Shown: positions 1-9,703, counted from the first letter of the stretch. The stretch is 64,000 nt of DNA from CAVOJY01 sp963696405 (GCA_963696405.1 CAVOJY010000006.1:620001-684000); one strand, 5' to 3'. Made by a program: numbers and translations. The notes: a model not told the origin generated them from the sequence alone.

Positions 1-27
1 GAGACTCTGGGAAAGGAGGTAGGCATC

Positions 28-192
28 GTGCTCGTCCAGTACATCCTGTCGCTCTTCGACCGCGAGGAGGGCCAGGGACTCGCCGAATACGCACTGATCT
101 TGGCGCTCATCGCCATCGTCGCCATCGTTGCGCTCATCTTCCTCGGCGGCCAGATCAGCGGCATCCTGAACACCGTCGGGACGTCGATCTAG
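28..192 (+). CDS. Flp/Fap-type pilin subunit
   Basis: This 54-residue protein is probably the major Flp pilin, the structural subunit of a Tad pilus. It has a short polar N-terminus, the prepilin-like motif GQGLAEYALIL (around residues 15-25), and then one hydrophobic helix rich in Ile, Ala and Val. Family knowledge places prepilin peptidase cleavage just before the Glu-Tyr pair. The GTG start is chosen because a strong Shine-Dalgarno (AAAGGAGGT, 12-20) sits 7 nt upstream. A hairpin terminator follows within 30 bp, so it may be transcribed apart from the downstream cpaB-tadC genes, as is common for abundant pilins. No prepilin peptidase or minor pilin is visible in the window. Confidence 0.88.
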   Translation: MLVQYILSLFDREEGQGLAEYALILALIAIVAIVALIFLGGQISGILNTVGTSI

Positions 193-218
193 CCTCGCTC
201 TCAACCCGACGAGCCCAG

Positions 219-250
219 AGGGCGCCAGCCGGACACCCGGCTGGCGCCCT
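219..250 (+). terminator. Hairpin terminator after pilin gene
   Basis: A perfect 14-bp inverted repeat (AGGGCGCCAGCCGG / CCGGCTGGCGCCCT) has a 4-nt loop, ACAC. No T-tract follows, so it is either a G+C-rich intrinsic terminator of the kind usual in such genomes or a 3' stabilising stem that keeps pilin mRNA abundant relative to the assembly genes. Confidence 0.7.
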
Positions 251-403
251 ATCGAATTCGCCGGGCCGATACCTGACCCTCGATCCGGGCGCGTCGCCCA
301 TGACGATGGGGGTGAGGGTCATGGTCCTTTCGTGTGATCGTCACCTCGCCGGACGCCACCTACATTGGTGCGTGTTGTCACCTCCGCAGTCAGGAGGACT
401 GCT

Positions 404-1306
404 TTGAAGCGCTCCAGCAGGCTCATCCTCATCCTCGGCATCCTTCTTGCCGTGGCCGCATTCGGCGGCGTGCTGTTCCTCAGCTCGAACCTGAGCGGAC
501 AGAACACGCCCCCGCCACCCACCACGACCAAGGTGGTGGTGGCAGCCACGGACATCCCGCTGGGCACGACGGTCGTTCCGACCATCCTGGCGACGAAGGA
601 GATTGCCATCACCGACTCGCCCCCGGACGGGTTCGGCGATCCTTCGAGCATCACCGGCCGCGTCGTGCGGCGTGACATTCGCACGGGCGAGATCCTCCGG
701 TCCTCGGACTTCGCGAGTGGCGCAACCGCGCGCGGCGATGACGTGCTGCGGGCGCTGAAGTCGGGGCTCCGGGCCATGGCCATCCGCGTCGATCAGGCCA
801 CCGGCGTCGGCACAATCATCCAGCCGGGCGACCGGGTTGACATCATCGTCGGCTTCAAGGTCACCTCGCTCCTGCCTGGCAAGGAGGCCGGCGATCCGCC
901 GTTCGAGATGCCGGGTGGACCTCAGCTGACGGTGAAGAACGTCATCCAGAATGTCGAAGTCCTGGCCACGCTCGTCGGGGTCCCGGAGGGCCAGACCGGC
1001 CAGACCGCGGCGCCGACACCCGCGCCGGACGGATCGACCGGCTCGACGCCCCAGTCCCCGGGCGTCGGGCTCACCGGGCAGGAACAGATCGTCATCGTCG
1101 CGGTCACGCCCGAGCAGGCAGAGGTGATCAAGTTCGCCCAGGTCAGGGCGATGGACGCGCCCGAGCTCACCGTGAGCCTCGTCCTGCGGTCGCCCGCCGA
1201 CCGGGAGTTGCCTCCCGACAAGACAGGGGGCATCACCCTCAATACCCTCATCGAGAAGTACGGCGTCCTGCCGCCGTTCCCGCTGGCGGCAGAGCCCATC
1301 CGGTGA
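404..1306 (+). CDS. cpaB: Flp pilus assembly protein CpaB/RcpC
   Basis: This is a 300-residue CpaB/RcpC family protein of the Tad pilus. It has an N-terminal membrane anchor (about residues 5-27) followed by an SAF-type domain beginning around TTTKVVVAATDIPLGTTV, which in the family binds periplasmic or envelope polysaccharide or stabilises the secretin. A Pro/Thr/Gly-rich linker (GQTAAPTPAPDGSTG) splits the C-terminal half. The frame is open from 365, but the TTG at 404 is preferred because AGGAGG lies 6 nt upstream and it begins directly with a Lys/Arg anchor and hydrophobic helix. The stop overlaps the cpaE start by 4 nt (GTGA). No secretin (cpaC) follows, consistent with an envelope lacking a classical outer membrane. 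Confidence 0.88.
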   Translation: MKRSSRLILILGILLAVAAFGGVLFLSSNLSGQNTPPPPTTTKVVVAATDIPLGTTVVPTILATKEIAITDSPPDGFGDPSSITGRVVRRDIRTGEILRSSDFASGATARGDDVLRALKSGLRAMAIRVDQATGVGTIIQPGDRVDIIVGFKVTSLLPGKEAGDPPFEMPGGPQLTVKNVIQNVEVLATLVGVPEGQTGQTAAPTPAPDGSTGSTPQSPGVGLTGQEQIVIVAVTPEQAEVIKFAQVRAMDAPELTVSLVLRSPADRELPPDKTGGITLNTLIEKYGVLPPFPLAAEPIR

Positions 1307-2559
1307 CCACCGTGGCCGGCCCGATCAGGGTGCTCATCGTCGATGACATCCCGGAGACGCGAGAGCACCTGACGAAGCTGCTCGGCTTCGAGCCCGACAT
1401 CGAGGTCGTGGCATCGGCTGCCTCGGGCCCCGAGGCCATCGAGGCGGGCGTCCGCCTGGTCCCCGATATCGTCCTCATGGACATCAATATGCCCGGAATG
1501 GACGGTATCGCGGCCACCGAGCAGCTGTCGTCGAGTGTCCCCGGCGCCGCCGTGATCATGATGAGCGTCCAGGGCGAAGCCGACTATCTCCGTCGCTCCA
1601 TGCTCGCGGGCGCACGCGAGTTCCTGGTCAAACCCTTCGGCGCGGACGAGCTTGCCGCGTCGATCCGCCAGGTCTACGCGCGGGAGCGCGAGAAGCTCGG
1701 CCGAATCGCCGAGCGGCCCGGAGCGGCCGCGACCGCAACGGCCGCATCGCCAGGAGAGGCGGTCCCGGGAACGATCGTGACCGTCTTCTCGCCCAAGGGC
1801 GGCGTGGGCAGGACGACGATCGCGGTGAACCTCGCGGTGGCCGCCCAGGAGACCCTGGGGAAGCGGGTTGCGCTGGTCGACACCAGCCTCCAGTTCGGTG
1901 ACGTAGGCGTGCTCCTCAACCTCAATTCACGCGCGAAGTCGATCGCCGACCTGGTCCCGGAGATGGCGGCCGGCGAGCCCGAGTCGCTCGAGACAGCCCT
2001 CGTGACCCATAGCTCCGGCGTCCAGGTGATGCTCGCTCCGCCGACCCCTGAGACGGCCGAGCTCATCACCGCCCCCTACGTCCGCCGCGTGCTGGAGCGT
2101 CTGCGGGAAACGCACGACCTTGTCGTCGTGGATGCCTGGCCCTGGTTCAACGACATGACGCTGACGGTCCTTGACGTGTCGGACCTCATCCTGACGGTCT
2201 TCACGCTCGAGATCACCAGCATCAAGAACCTGCGGCTCTTCTTCGAGGTGGCCGACCAGCTGGGCTACGAGAACGGCAAGGTGAAGCTCGTGCTCAACCG
2301 TGCCGACTCCACGCTCGGTATCCGCGTTGCGGATGTCGAGCACTCGATCGGGCGCAAGGTGGATCACTCCATCGTGAGCGACGGCCGGAACGTCGTCTAC
2401 GCCCTGAACCGCGGCGTGCCGTTCGTGATCGGCAATCGCGAAACCCCCGTCAGCCAGGACATCGTCAAGCTCGCGCGAGCCGTCTGCGGCGAGCAGATCG
2501 AGCACCGGGCAACGAAGAAGCAACAGCCCGTTCGGCGATCGCTCTTCGCGTGGCGGTGA
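1303..2559 (+). CDS. cpaE: CpaE/TadZ-like receiver-ATPase fusion
   Basis: This 418-residue protein places the pilus machine. An N-terminal receiver domain (about 8-125) is followed by a ParA/MinD-type ATPase (about 157-400). The receiver keeps Asp14/Asp15, the acceptor Asp60 in VLMDINMPGMDG, Ser88 and Lys110 in LVKPF, so it looks able to be phosphorylated, unlike many degenerate TadZ receivers. The ATPase has the deviant Walker A KGGVGRTT (165-172) and the downstream VVVDAWPWFNDMT segment. In the family this protein localises Tad pilus assembly to a cell site. It is coupled to cpaB by a 4-nt overlap and followed 61 nt later by cpaF. No cognate histidine kinase is in the window. Confidence 0.88.
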   Translation: MTTVAGPIRVLIVDDIPETREHLTKLLGFEPDIEVVASAASGPEAIEAGVRLVPDIVLMDINMPGMDGIAATEQLSSSVPGAAVIMMSVQGEADYLRRSMLAGAREFLVKPFGADELAASIRQVYAREREKLGRIAERPGAAATATAASPGEAVPGTIVTVFSPKGGVGRTTIAVNLAVAAQETLGKRVALVDTSLQFGDVGVLLNLNSRAKSIADLVPEMAAGEPESLETALVTHSSGVQVMLAPPTPETAELITAPYVRRVLERLRETHDLVVVDAWPWFNDMTLTVLDVSDLILTVFTLEITSIKNLRLFFEVADQLGYENGKVKLVLNRADSTLGIRVADVEHSIGRKVDHSIVSDGRNVVYALNRGVPFVIGNRETPVSQDIVKLARAVCGEQIEHRATKKQQPVRRSLFAWR

Positions 2560-2620
2560 GGGAGCGAGCGCAATGTCCATGACCCGGCCTGGTGCCGTGA
2601 CCCAGAGGGAGCACTGAGCG

Positions 2621-4018
<1,398 letters not shown>

Positions 4019-4032
4019 CGGGAGCGCTGGTC

Positions 4033-5043
4033 GTGAACCCCATGGCAATCGGGCTCGCCGCCGTCGCCGCGTTTGCGGTCATCCTGATCGCGCTCGGCCT
4101 GGCCGGGATGGGCCGGCCGTCCCTCGAGGATCGGCTGGAGCGCTACGCGACGCAGAAGCAGGACACACCGGACAAGAAGGGAAGCTCCGTCTCGCTGGGA
4201 GACATCATCCAGGGATCGGCGGCCCTCGCCCAGCTCAACCGTGGCCTCGAGCAGCGGGGATTCGGAGCCAACCTCGCCCGTGACATTGCCCGTGCCGACC
4301 TCAAGCTCAGGGTCAGCGAGTACCTGGCGATCTGGATCGGTGTCACGTTGGGTGTGCCCCTCGTGTTCATCCTCCTCAGCCCCGTCTTCCCGATGCTTGC
4401 GAACCCGGTGGCCTGGATCGTCGGCGCCGTTATCGGCTTTCTCCTCCCTCGCTTCTGGCTCGGCCATCGCAAGTCCAAGCGGCTGAAGGCGTTCAACGGC
4501 CAGCTCGCGGATACGATCACGCTCATCGCGAACGCGCTGCGCGCCGGTTCCTCGTTCCTGCAGGCCATCGAGCTGGTGGTCCGCGAGTCGCGCCCGCCGA
4601 TCAACATCGAGTTCGGCCGGGTCATTCGCGAGGTCAACCTGGGGCTGGCCTTCGACGTGGCCCTCGAGAACATGGTCCGGCGGGTGCGCTCGGACGACCT
4701 CGAGCTCATGGTGACCGCCATCGCGATCCAGCACCAGGTCGGCGGGAACCTGGCCGAGATCCTCGACACGATCTCCCACACGATCCGTGAACGCGTCCGC
4801 ATCAAGGGCGAGATCCGCTCGCTCACGGCGATGCAGCGCATGTCTGGCTACCTGGTCGCCTTCCTGCCGATCGGCCTGACCGGCATCATCTTCCTGATCG
4901 CTCCGACCTTCCTGGAGCCGATGTTCCAGAAGCCCCCGGAGCTGCTCGGGCTCCCGCTGGGCGTGTGCATCCTCGCGCTCGCCGGCTTCTCCATGATGAT
5001 CGGTGTGCTCATCATCCGCCAAATCGTCGACATCGAGGTCTAG
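4033..5043 (+). CDS. tadB: Tad pilus membrane platform protein TadB
   Basis: This 336-residue type II secretion F-domain protein has a hydrophobic N-terminus, paired membrane helices around residues 95-150, a cytoplasmic F domain (NGQLADTITLIANALRAGSSFLQAIE), and C-terminal helices ending in LALAGFSMMIGVLIIRQIVDIEV. TadB and TadC form the inner platform on which the CpaF ATPase polymerises pilin. The GTG start lies 14 nt after the cpaF stop, with GGAGCG upstream. tadC begins 4 nt after the stop, so the pair is probably translationally coupled. Confidence 0.9.
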   Translation: MNPMAIGLAAVAAFAVILIALGLAGMGRPSLEDRLERYATQKQDTPDKKGSSVSLGDIIQGSAALAQLNRGLEQRGFGANLARDIARADLKLRVSEYLAIWIGVTLGVPLVFILLSPVFPMLANPVAWIVGAVIGFLLPRFWLGHRKSKRLKAFNGQLADTITLIANALRAGSSFLQAIELVVRESRPPINIEFGRVIREVNLGLAFDVALENMVRRVRSDDLELMVTAIAIQHQVGGNLAEILDTISHTIRERVRIKGEIRSLTAMQRMSGYLVAFLPIGLTGIIFLIAPTFLEPMFQKPPELLGLPLGVCILALAGFSMMIGVLIIRQIVDIEV

Positions 5044-5047
5044 GTCG

Positions 5048-5980
5048 ATGGACGTCTCACCCACGATGATCGCAATTGCGGCGCTGGGAGCGTGTGGCAT
5101 GGTCCTGGCGGTGGTCGGCATTGCCAGCGGGCGCCAGACGGATCCAGTCCAGGCGCGGCTCAGTCAGCTGGGGACGGTGCAGGTCCGCAGCCTCGAGGAG
5201 CTGGAGCTGCAGCAGCCGCTCTTCGAGCGGACTGTCCGCCCGATCGCCCAGCGGCTGGCGGGCGTTGCAGGCCGGTTCACCAGCTCGACACAGGTCGGCC
5301 GTACAGAGCGGCGGCTGGCGATGGCGGGGAACCCCGCGAACATGGGTACGTCGGAGTTCCTGGGTCTCAAGGCCGTCGTGGCCCTCGTGGTGGCTGTGAT
5401 CGCCTTCGTCGTGTTCGGCGTGGTGGACCAGAACCCGATGTTCGGCATCGCCATGGGCGTGCTCGCGATCGGGATCGGCTTCATGGCCCCTGAGTTCTGG
5501 CTGGGCCGCCGGATCAAGGGGCGGCAGCGCCAGATCCTGCGCGGCATTCCCGACACGCTCGACCTCCTGACCATCTCCGTCCGGGCCGGCCTGGGTTTCG
5601 ACGCCGCGCTCGCCAAGGTCACCGAGAAGATGCGCGGGCCGCTCCCCGACGAGTTCCGCCGGGGACTGGCCGAGATCCGCATGGGCAAGACGCGCCGGGA
5701 GGCGCTGCGAGCGATCGTTGCCCGCACCGAGGTCCCGGCGCTTACGAGCTTCATCGGCGCAGTGATCCAGGCGGAGCAGCTCGGCGTGTCGATCAGCAAG
5801 GTGCTGCAGGTCCAGTCCGAGCAGCTGCGCATCGAGCGGCGCCAGCGCGCAGAGGAGATGGCCGCCAAGGCGCCGATCAAGATGCTTCTGCCGCTCGTCG
5901 GCTGCATCTTCCCGGCGCTGTTCGTGGTGATCCTGGGGCCCGCCATCATCCTCATCATGACGAACCTCGTCGGAGTCTAG
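5048..5980 (+). CDS. tadC: Tad pilus membrane platform protein TadC
   Basis: This 310-residue type II secretion F-domain protein is the partner of TadB. The F domain is visible around GIPDTLDLLTISVRAGLGFDAALAKV, with hydrophobic segments near residues 8-24 and 100-145 and a C-terminal helix (KMLLPLVGCIFPALFVVILGPAIILIM). The frame is open further upstream (5003), but those residues are out-of-frame tadB sequence, and the ATG at 5048, 4 nt after the tadB stop, gives a normal family length. This appears to be the last Tad gene here; the TadE/F/G minor pilins and the peptidase are not seen. Confidence 0.9.
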   Translation: MDVSPTMIAIAALGACGMVLAVVGIASGRQTDPVQARLSQLGTVQVRSLEELELQQPLFERTVRPIAQRLAGVAGRFTSSTQVGRTERRLAMAGNPANMGTSEFLGLKAVVALVVAVIAFVVFGVVDQNPMFGIAMGVLAIGIGFMAPEFWLGRRIKGRQRQILRGIPDTLDLLTISVRAGLGFDAALAKVTEKMRGPLPDEFRRGLAEIRMGKTRREALRAIVARTEVPALTSFIGAVIQAEQLGVSISKVLQVQSEQLRIERRQRAEEMAAKAPIKMLLPLVGCIFPALFVVILGPAIILIMTNLVGV

Positions 5981-6000
5981 GCAGGGCGCGAGCGGCCGGG

Positions 6001-6006
6001 TACGCT
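6001..6006 (+). promoter_or_regulatory. Probable -10 box, leaderless start
   Basis: TACGCT ends 6 nt before the ATG of the DUF192 gene (6013), the distance expected if transcription starts at or within a base of the start codon. No Shine-Dalgarno lies between. The same geometry recurs before other genes in this window. Confidence 0.4.
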
Positions 6007-6012
6007 CAGGCT

Positions 6013-6453
6013 ATGACGATCCATGGGGGCCTGCCCGGGGGCGCGTCCGGCGGAGCGTCCGGCGGCGCGGGCATGGCCCGTGACGGCTTCCTGGTACGCA
6101 CGACGGCGGGCGACGACGTCCTCGCCAGCCGCGTGAGGCCTGCGCGGTCGATCTGGCGTCGTTTCCTCGGCCTCATGGGTCGGCCGCGCCTCGATGACGG
6201 CGAGGGGCTGTGGCTCCCCGGCGACGCGAGCATCCACATGCTGTTCATGCGTTTTCCGATCGACGCTGTGTTTCTTGCCGCGACAGATGAGCCAGGGACC
6301 TGGCGGGTCGTGACGGTCCGCGAGCATCTCCGGCCCTGGCGCGATGTGGTGTGGTGGGTTCGCGGCGCGAAGGGCTGCCTCGAGGTGGGGGCCGGAGCCG
6401 CGCGCGCGGCTGGGGTGCGCCCCGGGGATACCGTGCGCTTCGACTCAGCCTGA
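6013..6453 (+). CDS. DUF192 family protein
   Basis: This 146-residue protein contains a DUF192 domain from about residue 22 (GFLVRTTAGDD) to the C-terminus. Family-like blocks are RFLGLMGRPRLDDGEGLWLP, HMLFMRFPIDAVFLA and a terminal GVRPGDTVRF. A Gly/Ala repeat tract (GGASGGASGGAGM, about 8-20) precedes the domain. The family is widespread and lacks a settled function; many members are exported, but no clear signal peptide is seen here. It lies 32 nt after tadC but has its own apparent -10 box, so it may be a separate unit. Confidence 0.8.
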   Translation: MTIHGGLPGGASGGASGGAGMARDGFLVRTTAGDDVLASRVRPARSIWRRFLGLMGRPRLDDGEGLWLPGDASIHMLFMRFPIDAVFLAATDEPGTWRVVTVREHLRPWRDVVWWVRGAKGCLEVGAGAARAAGVRPGDTVRFDSA

Positions 6454-6462
6454 GGCCCGACC

Positions 6463-7611
6463 GTGGGTGACATGGCTGGTGGGACCCGGGCCGCGTGGAC
6501 CCGGGGAGTCGGTGCGTGGCCGTCGCGGGACCGGTTCGCCTGGATCGACCGCCGGCTCGGCTTCTATTTCGTCCTCCTGGGCGTCGCGAACGGCCTGCTG
6601 TCGATCGCGGGACAAATCGGGTGGGACTTCGACATCTACTGGAGCGCCGGGAAGTCGGTCGCCGCGGGCGGGAGCGCGTACGCAGCGACACTGGCGCTCG
6701 GCGCGGACCAGTGGGGAGTGGGCCGGACCTACGTGTACCCGCCGTTCCTGGCCCATGTCATGGCACCGCTGACCGCGCTCCCGGAGGCCGTCGGCTTCGC
6801 CATCTTCACGGCTGCCGGGGTGGCGGCCGTCCTTCTCGCGTTTCGCCTGCTCGACGAGGTGCCGACGGCACGGCGCGTGCCGCGGATCGCGCTCGGCCTG
6901 GGAGCCCTGTGGATCACGGTGTTCGTCGGCCAGGTGAACCTGTTCGTCCTCGCCGGCCTCGTGCTCGTCGTCGGATCGCGAAACGACCGGCTGGCAGGAG
7001 CCGGCCTCGCGCTCGCGGTGCTCCTGCGGGTCACGCCGGCCGTCTTCGTGCTCGTCCTGCTCGCCCAGCGGCGATGGGCGGCGACGGCGTGGGCGGCCGT
7101 CTTCACGGCGCTGGGCGCGGCCGTGGGCTACGGCGAGTGGGAGTCGTACCTGGCGATCCTCCGGACGCTCGGCACGCTCCCTCCGGTTCAGTCGCTCTGG
7201 CAGACGTCGCTTGCCGCGATCTGGCTTCCGCTCGCCATCGTCGCGGCGGCGGCAGTGGCGGTTGTCTTCGTCGCCGCCGGGCGGCGCCCGTCCGAGGCTC
7301 ATGTCATCCGCGGCACAGCCCTCGGGCTCGGGCTCCTCCTCGTGCCCGGGAGCGGCTGGTTCCACTGGGTGGCCTTCACGTCAGCGCCGCTCCTCGTCGA
7401 CGGCCACCGCTTTGCCTGGAGCCGTCGCCTGCTGCTCGCCTTCGTCGTCGCGTCGTGGCTCATCGTGCCCGTCGGCTCGTGGGCCACGACGGCGGTCGCC
7501 GTCGTGGCGCTGACCGGCCTCTGCCGGCGCGTTCTCGCGGTGCCACGCGCGACGGTCTCGGCACCCACGGCTGAGCCGCTCCCCGAGCAACCCGGAGGTG
7601 AGTCCCGGTAG
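6463..7611 (+). CDS. GT87-like (DUF2029) polyprenol-dependent glycosyltransferase
   Basis: This 382-residue integral membrane protein resembles the GT87/DUF2029 family, mannosyltransferases that use polyprenyl-phosphate sugars outside the membrane. Supporting blocks are WDFDIYWSAGKSVAAGGSAY, YPPFLAHVMAPLTALP, and GQVNLFVLAGLVLVVGSR followed by LAVLLRVTPAVFVLVLLAQ. About nine hydrophobic helices are apparent. GTG at 6463, 9 nt after the DUF192 stop, is taken as the start; ATG at 6472 is an alternative. The exact sugar and acceptor cannot be told from the sequence. Confidence 0.75.
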   Translation: MGDMAGGTRAAWTRGVGAWPSRDRFAWIDRRLGFYFVLLGVANGLLSIAGQIGWDFDIYWSAGKSVAAGGSAYAATLALGADQWGVGRTYVYPPFLAHVMAPLTALPEAVGFAIFTAAGVAAVLLAFRLLDEVPTARRVPRIALGLGALWITVFVGQVNLFVLAGLVLVVGSRNDRLAGAGLALAVLLRVTPAVFVLVLLAQRRWAATAWAAVFTALGAAVGYGEWESYLAILRTLGTLPPVQSLWQTSLAAIWLPLAIVAAAAVAVVFVAAGRRPSEAHVIRGTALGLGLLLVPGSGWFHWVAFTSAPLLVDGHRFAWSRRLLLAFVVASWLIVPVGSWATTAVAVVALTGLCRRVLAVPRATVSAPTAEPLPEQPGGESR

Positions 7612-7690
7612 AGGAGGCGCCGGCGGGCGGAGGGTCCACGCGGAGTGCGCGGTACGTGCCCCGTACGTGCCCGGCGGGACCATTAACGGC

Positions 7691-8362
7691 GTGGCCGATC
7701 GTTCCCTTCTGACCGCGCTGCTCGACGGCATCTTCCCTCCGATGTGCCCCGGATGCGGGCTCGAGGGCGCCGTCCTGTGCTGGCGATGCCGTGGACCGCT
7801 CGAGCGACGGATGGATGAACCGCCGGGGGTGCCCATCGGACTCGTGGCGCCGCTGCCCGACGGCATTGCGCAGCTCGAGTGGTGCGCCTCGTTCAGCGGG
7901 CCCGTGCGGGAGGCGCTGCACGCGCTCAAGTACCGCGGAGAGCGACGGCTCGCGGCGCCGCTCGGGGAGGCCATCGCCCGGCGCTGGTCGCAGGCCGGCG
8001 TGGGCGGCGATCTCCTCGTCCCGGTCCCGATCCATCCAGAGCGGCTCCGCTCGCGCGGCTACGACCAGGCGGTGCTCCTTGCCAGGGCCGCGGGCACCCA
8101 CCTCGGCCTGCCGGTTGCGCCAGCACTACGGCGCACTGTCGCGACGGCCGCGCAGCACCGGCTGGGCCGAGAGGGCAGGGCCGCCAACGTCGGCCGGGCC
8201 TTTGCCATCGAGGCAGGATGGGCGGACACGATCCGGGGCCGCTGGGTCGTCATCGTGGACGACATCGTCACCACCGGCGCCACGCTCTCCGGGTGCGCAG
8301 TCCCGCTCCTCGAGGCGGGAGCGACTGCCGTGGCCGGTCTCGCGGTGGCCCGTGAACGATGA
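7691..8362 (+). CDS. ComF-family phosphoribosyltransferase-like protein
   Basis: This 223-residue ComF/GntX family protein has an N-terminal zinc-ribbon (CPGCGLEGAVLCWRC, about residues 19-33). The central blocks are ALHALKYRGERRLAAPLG and VPVPIHPERLRSRGYDQAVLLA, and the C-terminal PRPP-binding loop is VVIVDDIVTTGATLSGC. In competent bacteria ComF supports DNA uptake, but the family is broad and no other competence gene is near. The GTG at 7691 is chosen over the upstream open frame (7598) because it begins immediately before the hydrophobic LLTALLDGIFPP typical of the family start. The downstream neighbour is the hibernation factor, an arrangement often seen for comF and hpf. Confidence 0.85.
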   Translation: MADRSLLTALLDGIFPPMCPGCGLEGAVLCWRCRGPLERRMDEPPGVPIGLVAPLPDGIAQLEWCASFSGPVREALHALKYRGERRLAAPLGEAIARRWSQAGVGGDLLVPVPIHPERLRSRGYDQAVLLARAAGTHLGLPVAPALRRTVATAAQHRLGREGRAANVGRAFAIEAGWADTIRGRWVVIVDDIVTTGATLSGCAVPLLEAGATAVAGLAVARER

Positions 8363-8386
8363 CGCTGGAAACCACCGTCCCGCAGG

Positions 8387-8392
8387 TAGAAT
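8387..8392 (+). promoter_or_regulatory. Probable -10 box for hpf
   Basis: TAGAAT within GGTAGAATC lies just after the comF stop and 19 nt before the hpf start. The same GGTAGAATC string precedes parA and the tmRNA gene. A weak -35 candidate, CTGGAA, is at 8365-8370. Confidence 0.5.
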
Positions 8393-8411
8393 CGGCCCAA
8401 GGAGGCGAACC

Positions 8412-9005
8412 GTGCGAACGATCGTCAAAGGCAAGAACCTCGACGTCAGCGACTCGGACCGCGGCTATGCCCAGCAGAAAGTGCAGCGCCTGGGGCGACT
8501 CCTCGACGACCGCAGCGACGTGATCGTCGAGCTGGCAAAGGAGCACAGCCCGAGCATCGATCAGCGCTACATCGTCGAGGTCACGCTCGTGATCGACGGT
8601 CAGCCGCTTCGTGGGGCAGCACGTGGATCGTCGTTCCGCGAGGCCACCGACTCGGTCGTAGACAAGGTGGAGCGGCTCGCCGTCGAGCACAAGAAGCGAC
8701 CGCGCAACCGGGCCCGACCGGCCGAGGAGGAGGCCCTGCGCCGCACGCTTGCTGATGGGGAGACGCAGCCCGACAAGGTCGCCCCAAAGAAACCGTCGGT
8801 CGTCAAGATCAAGCGGTTCGCCATCGAGCCGATGTTCGAGGAGGACGCCGTTGCCAGGATGGAGGACCTCGGCCACAGCTTCTTCCTGTTCGTCAACGCG
8901 GAGAACGAGCGCCTCGCGGTCCTCTACCGCCGCCGGGATGGAGACTTCGGGCTCATCGAACCGGTCGTTGGCGGGGCCTACACCCAGGGACGCGCCAAGA
9001 AGTAG
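8412..9005 (+). CDS. hpf: Ribosome hibernation promoting factor, long form
   Basis: This 197-residue long-form HPF/RaiA protein has an N-terminal ribosome-binding domain (about 1-100; VRTIVKGKNLDVSDSDRGY and VDKVERLAVEHKKR). A charged linker follows, then the C-terminal dimerisation domain (about 138-195; KRFAIEPMFEEDAVARMEDLGHSFFLFVN). It inactivates ribosomes as 100S dimers under stress or starvation. The GTG start is set by AAGGAGG (8399-8405) 6 nt upstream; upstream open sequence in this frame is comF read in another phase. Confidence 0.93.
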   Translation: MRTIVKGKNLDVSDSDRGYAQQKVQRLGRLLDDRSDVIVELAKEHSPSIDQRYIVEVTLVIDGQPLRGAARGSSFREATDSVVDKVERLAVEHKKRPRNRARPAEEEALRRTLADGETQPDKVAPKKPSVVKIKRFAIEPMFEEDAVARMEDLGHSFFLFVNAENERLAVLYRRRDGDFGLIEPVVGGAYTQGRAKK

Positions 9006-9024
9006 GGGTCGGCCGCAGACCGGA

Positions 9025-9041
9025 GGACCCGGCCCGGGTCC
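9025..9041. terminator. Short inverted repeat between convergent genes
   Basis: GGACCC (9025-9030) and GGGTCC (9036-9041) form a 6-bp stem with a G+C-rich loop in the 57-bp gap between hpf (+) and the ArsR-type gene (-). It is a weak terminator candidate for either strand. Confidence 0.35.
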
Positions 9042-9062
9042 CAGCGCGCGGCGTCGCCATCG

Positions 9063-9653
9063 TCAGTCGGGCCACGCCGCGCGCGGTCGGAGCCGATACA
9101 CGCGCGCCGAGCGGTCCATGAAGCGGTGGTCCACGAGATAACGGCGGAGCGCCGCGTAGTCCTCGTTCACCTCGGCGAGGCGCTCGTTCAGCTCCCGCTC
9201 AGGGTAGTCGTGCCCCTCCTCGAGAAGGGTCTCCGCCAGGTACCGGACGACCACGATGCGCTTCTTCTCCTGCATGGGGATCTGGAGGAGGCGACCGCCC
9301 TCGAAGAACGCCCGGAGGACCTTCGCCTCGAAGGCAGGGCGGGGGTTCCCGTCCGGACCGGGCGCAAGCGCCTGGGGCTCCCGCACGCCCCCGCTCGCCT
9401 GCGCGAGCTGCCGCCCGATCTCCTGGAGGCGAGCAAGGCGCAGCACGTACTCGACGTACGGGCGACGCGGCCGCGGCTCCACGAGCCCGGCCTCGCGGAG
9501 CCGCTTGAGGTGGTGCGCGACGGTCGGCGGCGTGAGACTGAGCGCATCTGCCAGTTCCTCGACGGCCATCGGGCGATCCGCCAGCATGCCGACGATCCTG
9601 AGACGCGAGGCGTCGGAGAGGGCCTTGAGGGTACAGAGGAGGTCCGGGTCCAT
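9063..9653 (-). CDS. ArsR-type HTH regulator with DUF2087 domain
   Basis: This 196-residue protein has an N-terminal winged helix of the ArsR type (about 1-80; LKALSDASRLRIVGMLADRP and LTPPTVAHHLKRLREAGLVEP). Its C-terminal DUF2087 domain (about 105-190) shows FFEGGRLLQIPMQEKKRIVVV, YPERELNERLAEVNEDYAALRRYLVD and a final VYRL. No Cys pair suitable for metal sensing is present, so a metal-responsive role is not supported. It is divergent from the endonuclease IV gene with 50 bp between starts, so it may control itself and that gene. Its target and ligand are unknown. Confidence 0.85.
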   Translation of the reverse strand: MDPDLLCTLKALSDASRLRIVGMLADRPMAVEELADALSLTPPTVAHHLKRLREAGLVEPRPRRPYVEYVLRLARLQEIGRQLAQASGGVREPQALAPGPDGNPRPAFEAKVLRAFFEGGRLLQIPMQEKKRIVVVRYLAETLLEEGHDYPERELNERLAEVNEDYAALRRYLVDHRFMDRSARVYRLRPRAAWPD

Positions 9654-9703
9654 GACCCATGGGATTGTGGATCGCGATTAGATGGCTGTCAAATCCTTTG
9701 CCC

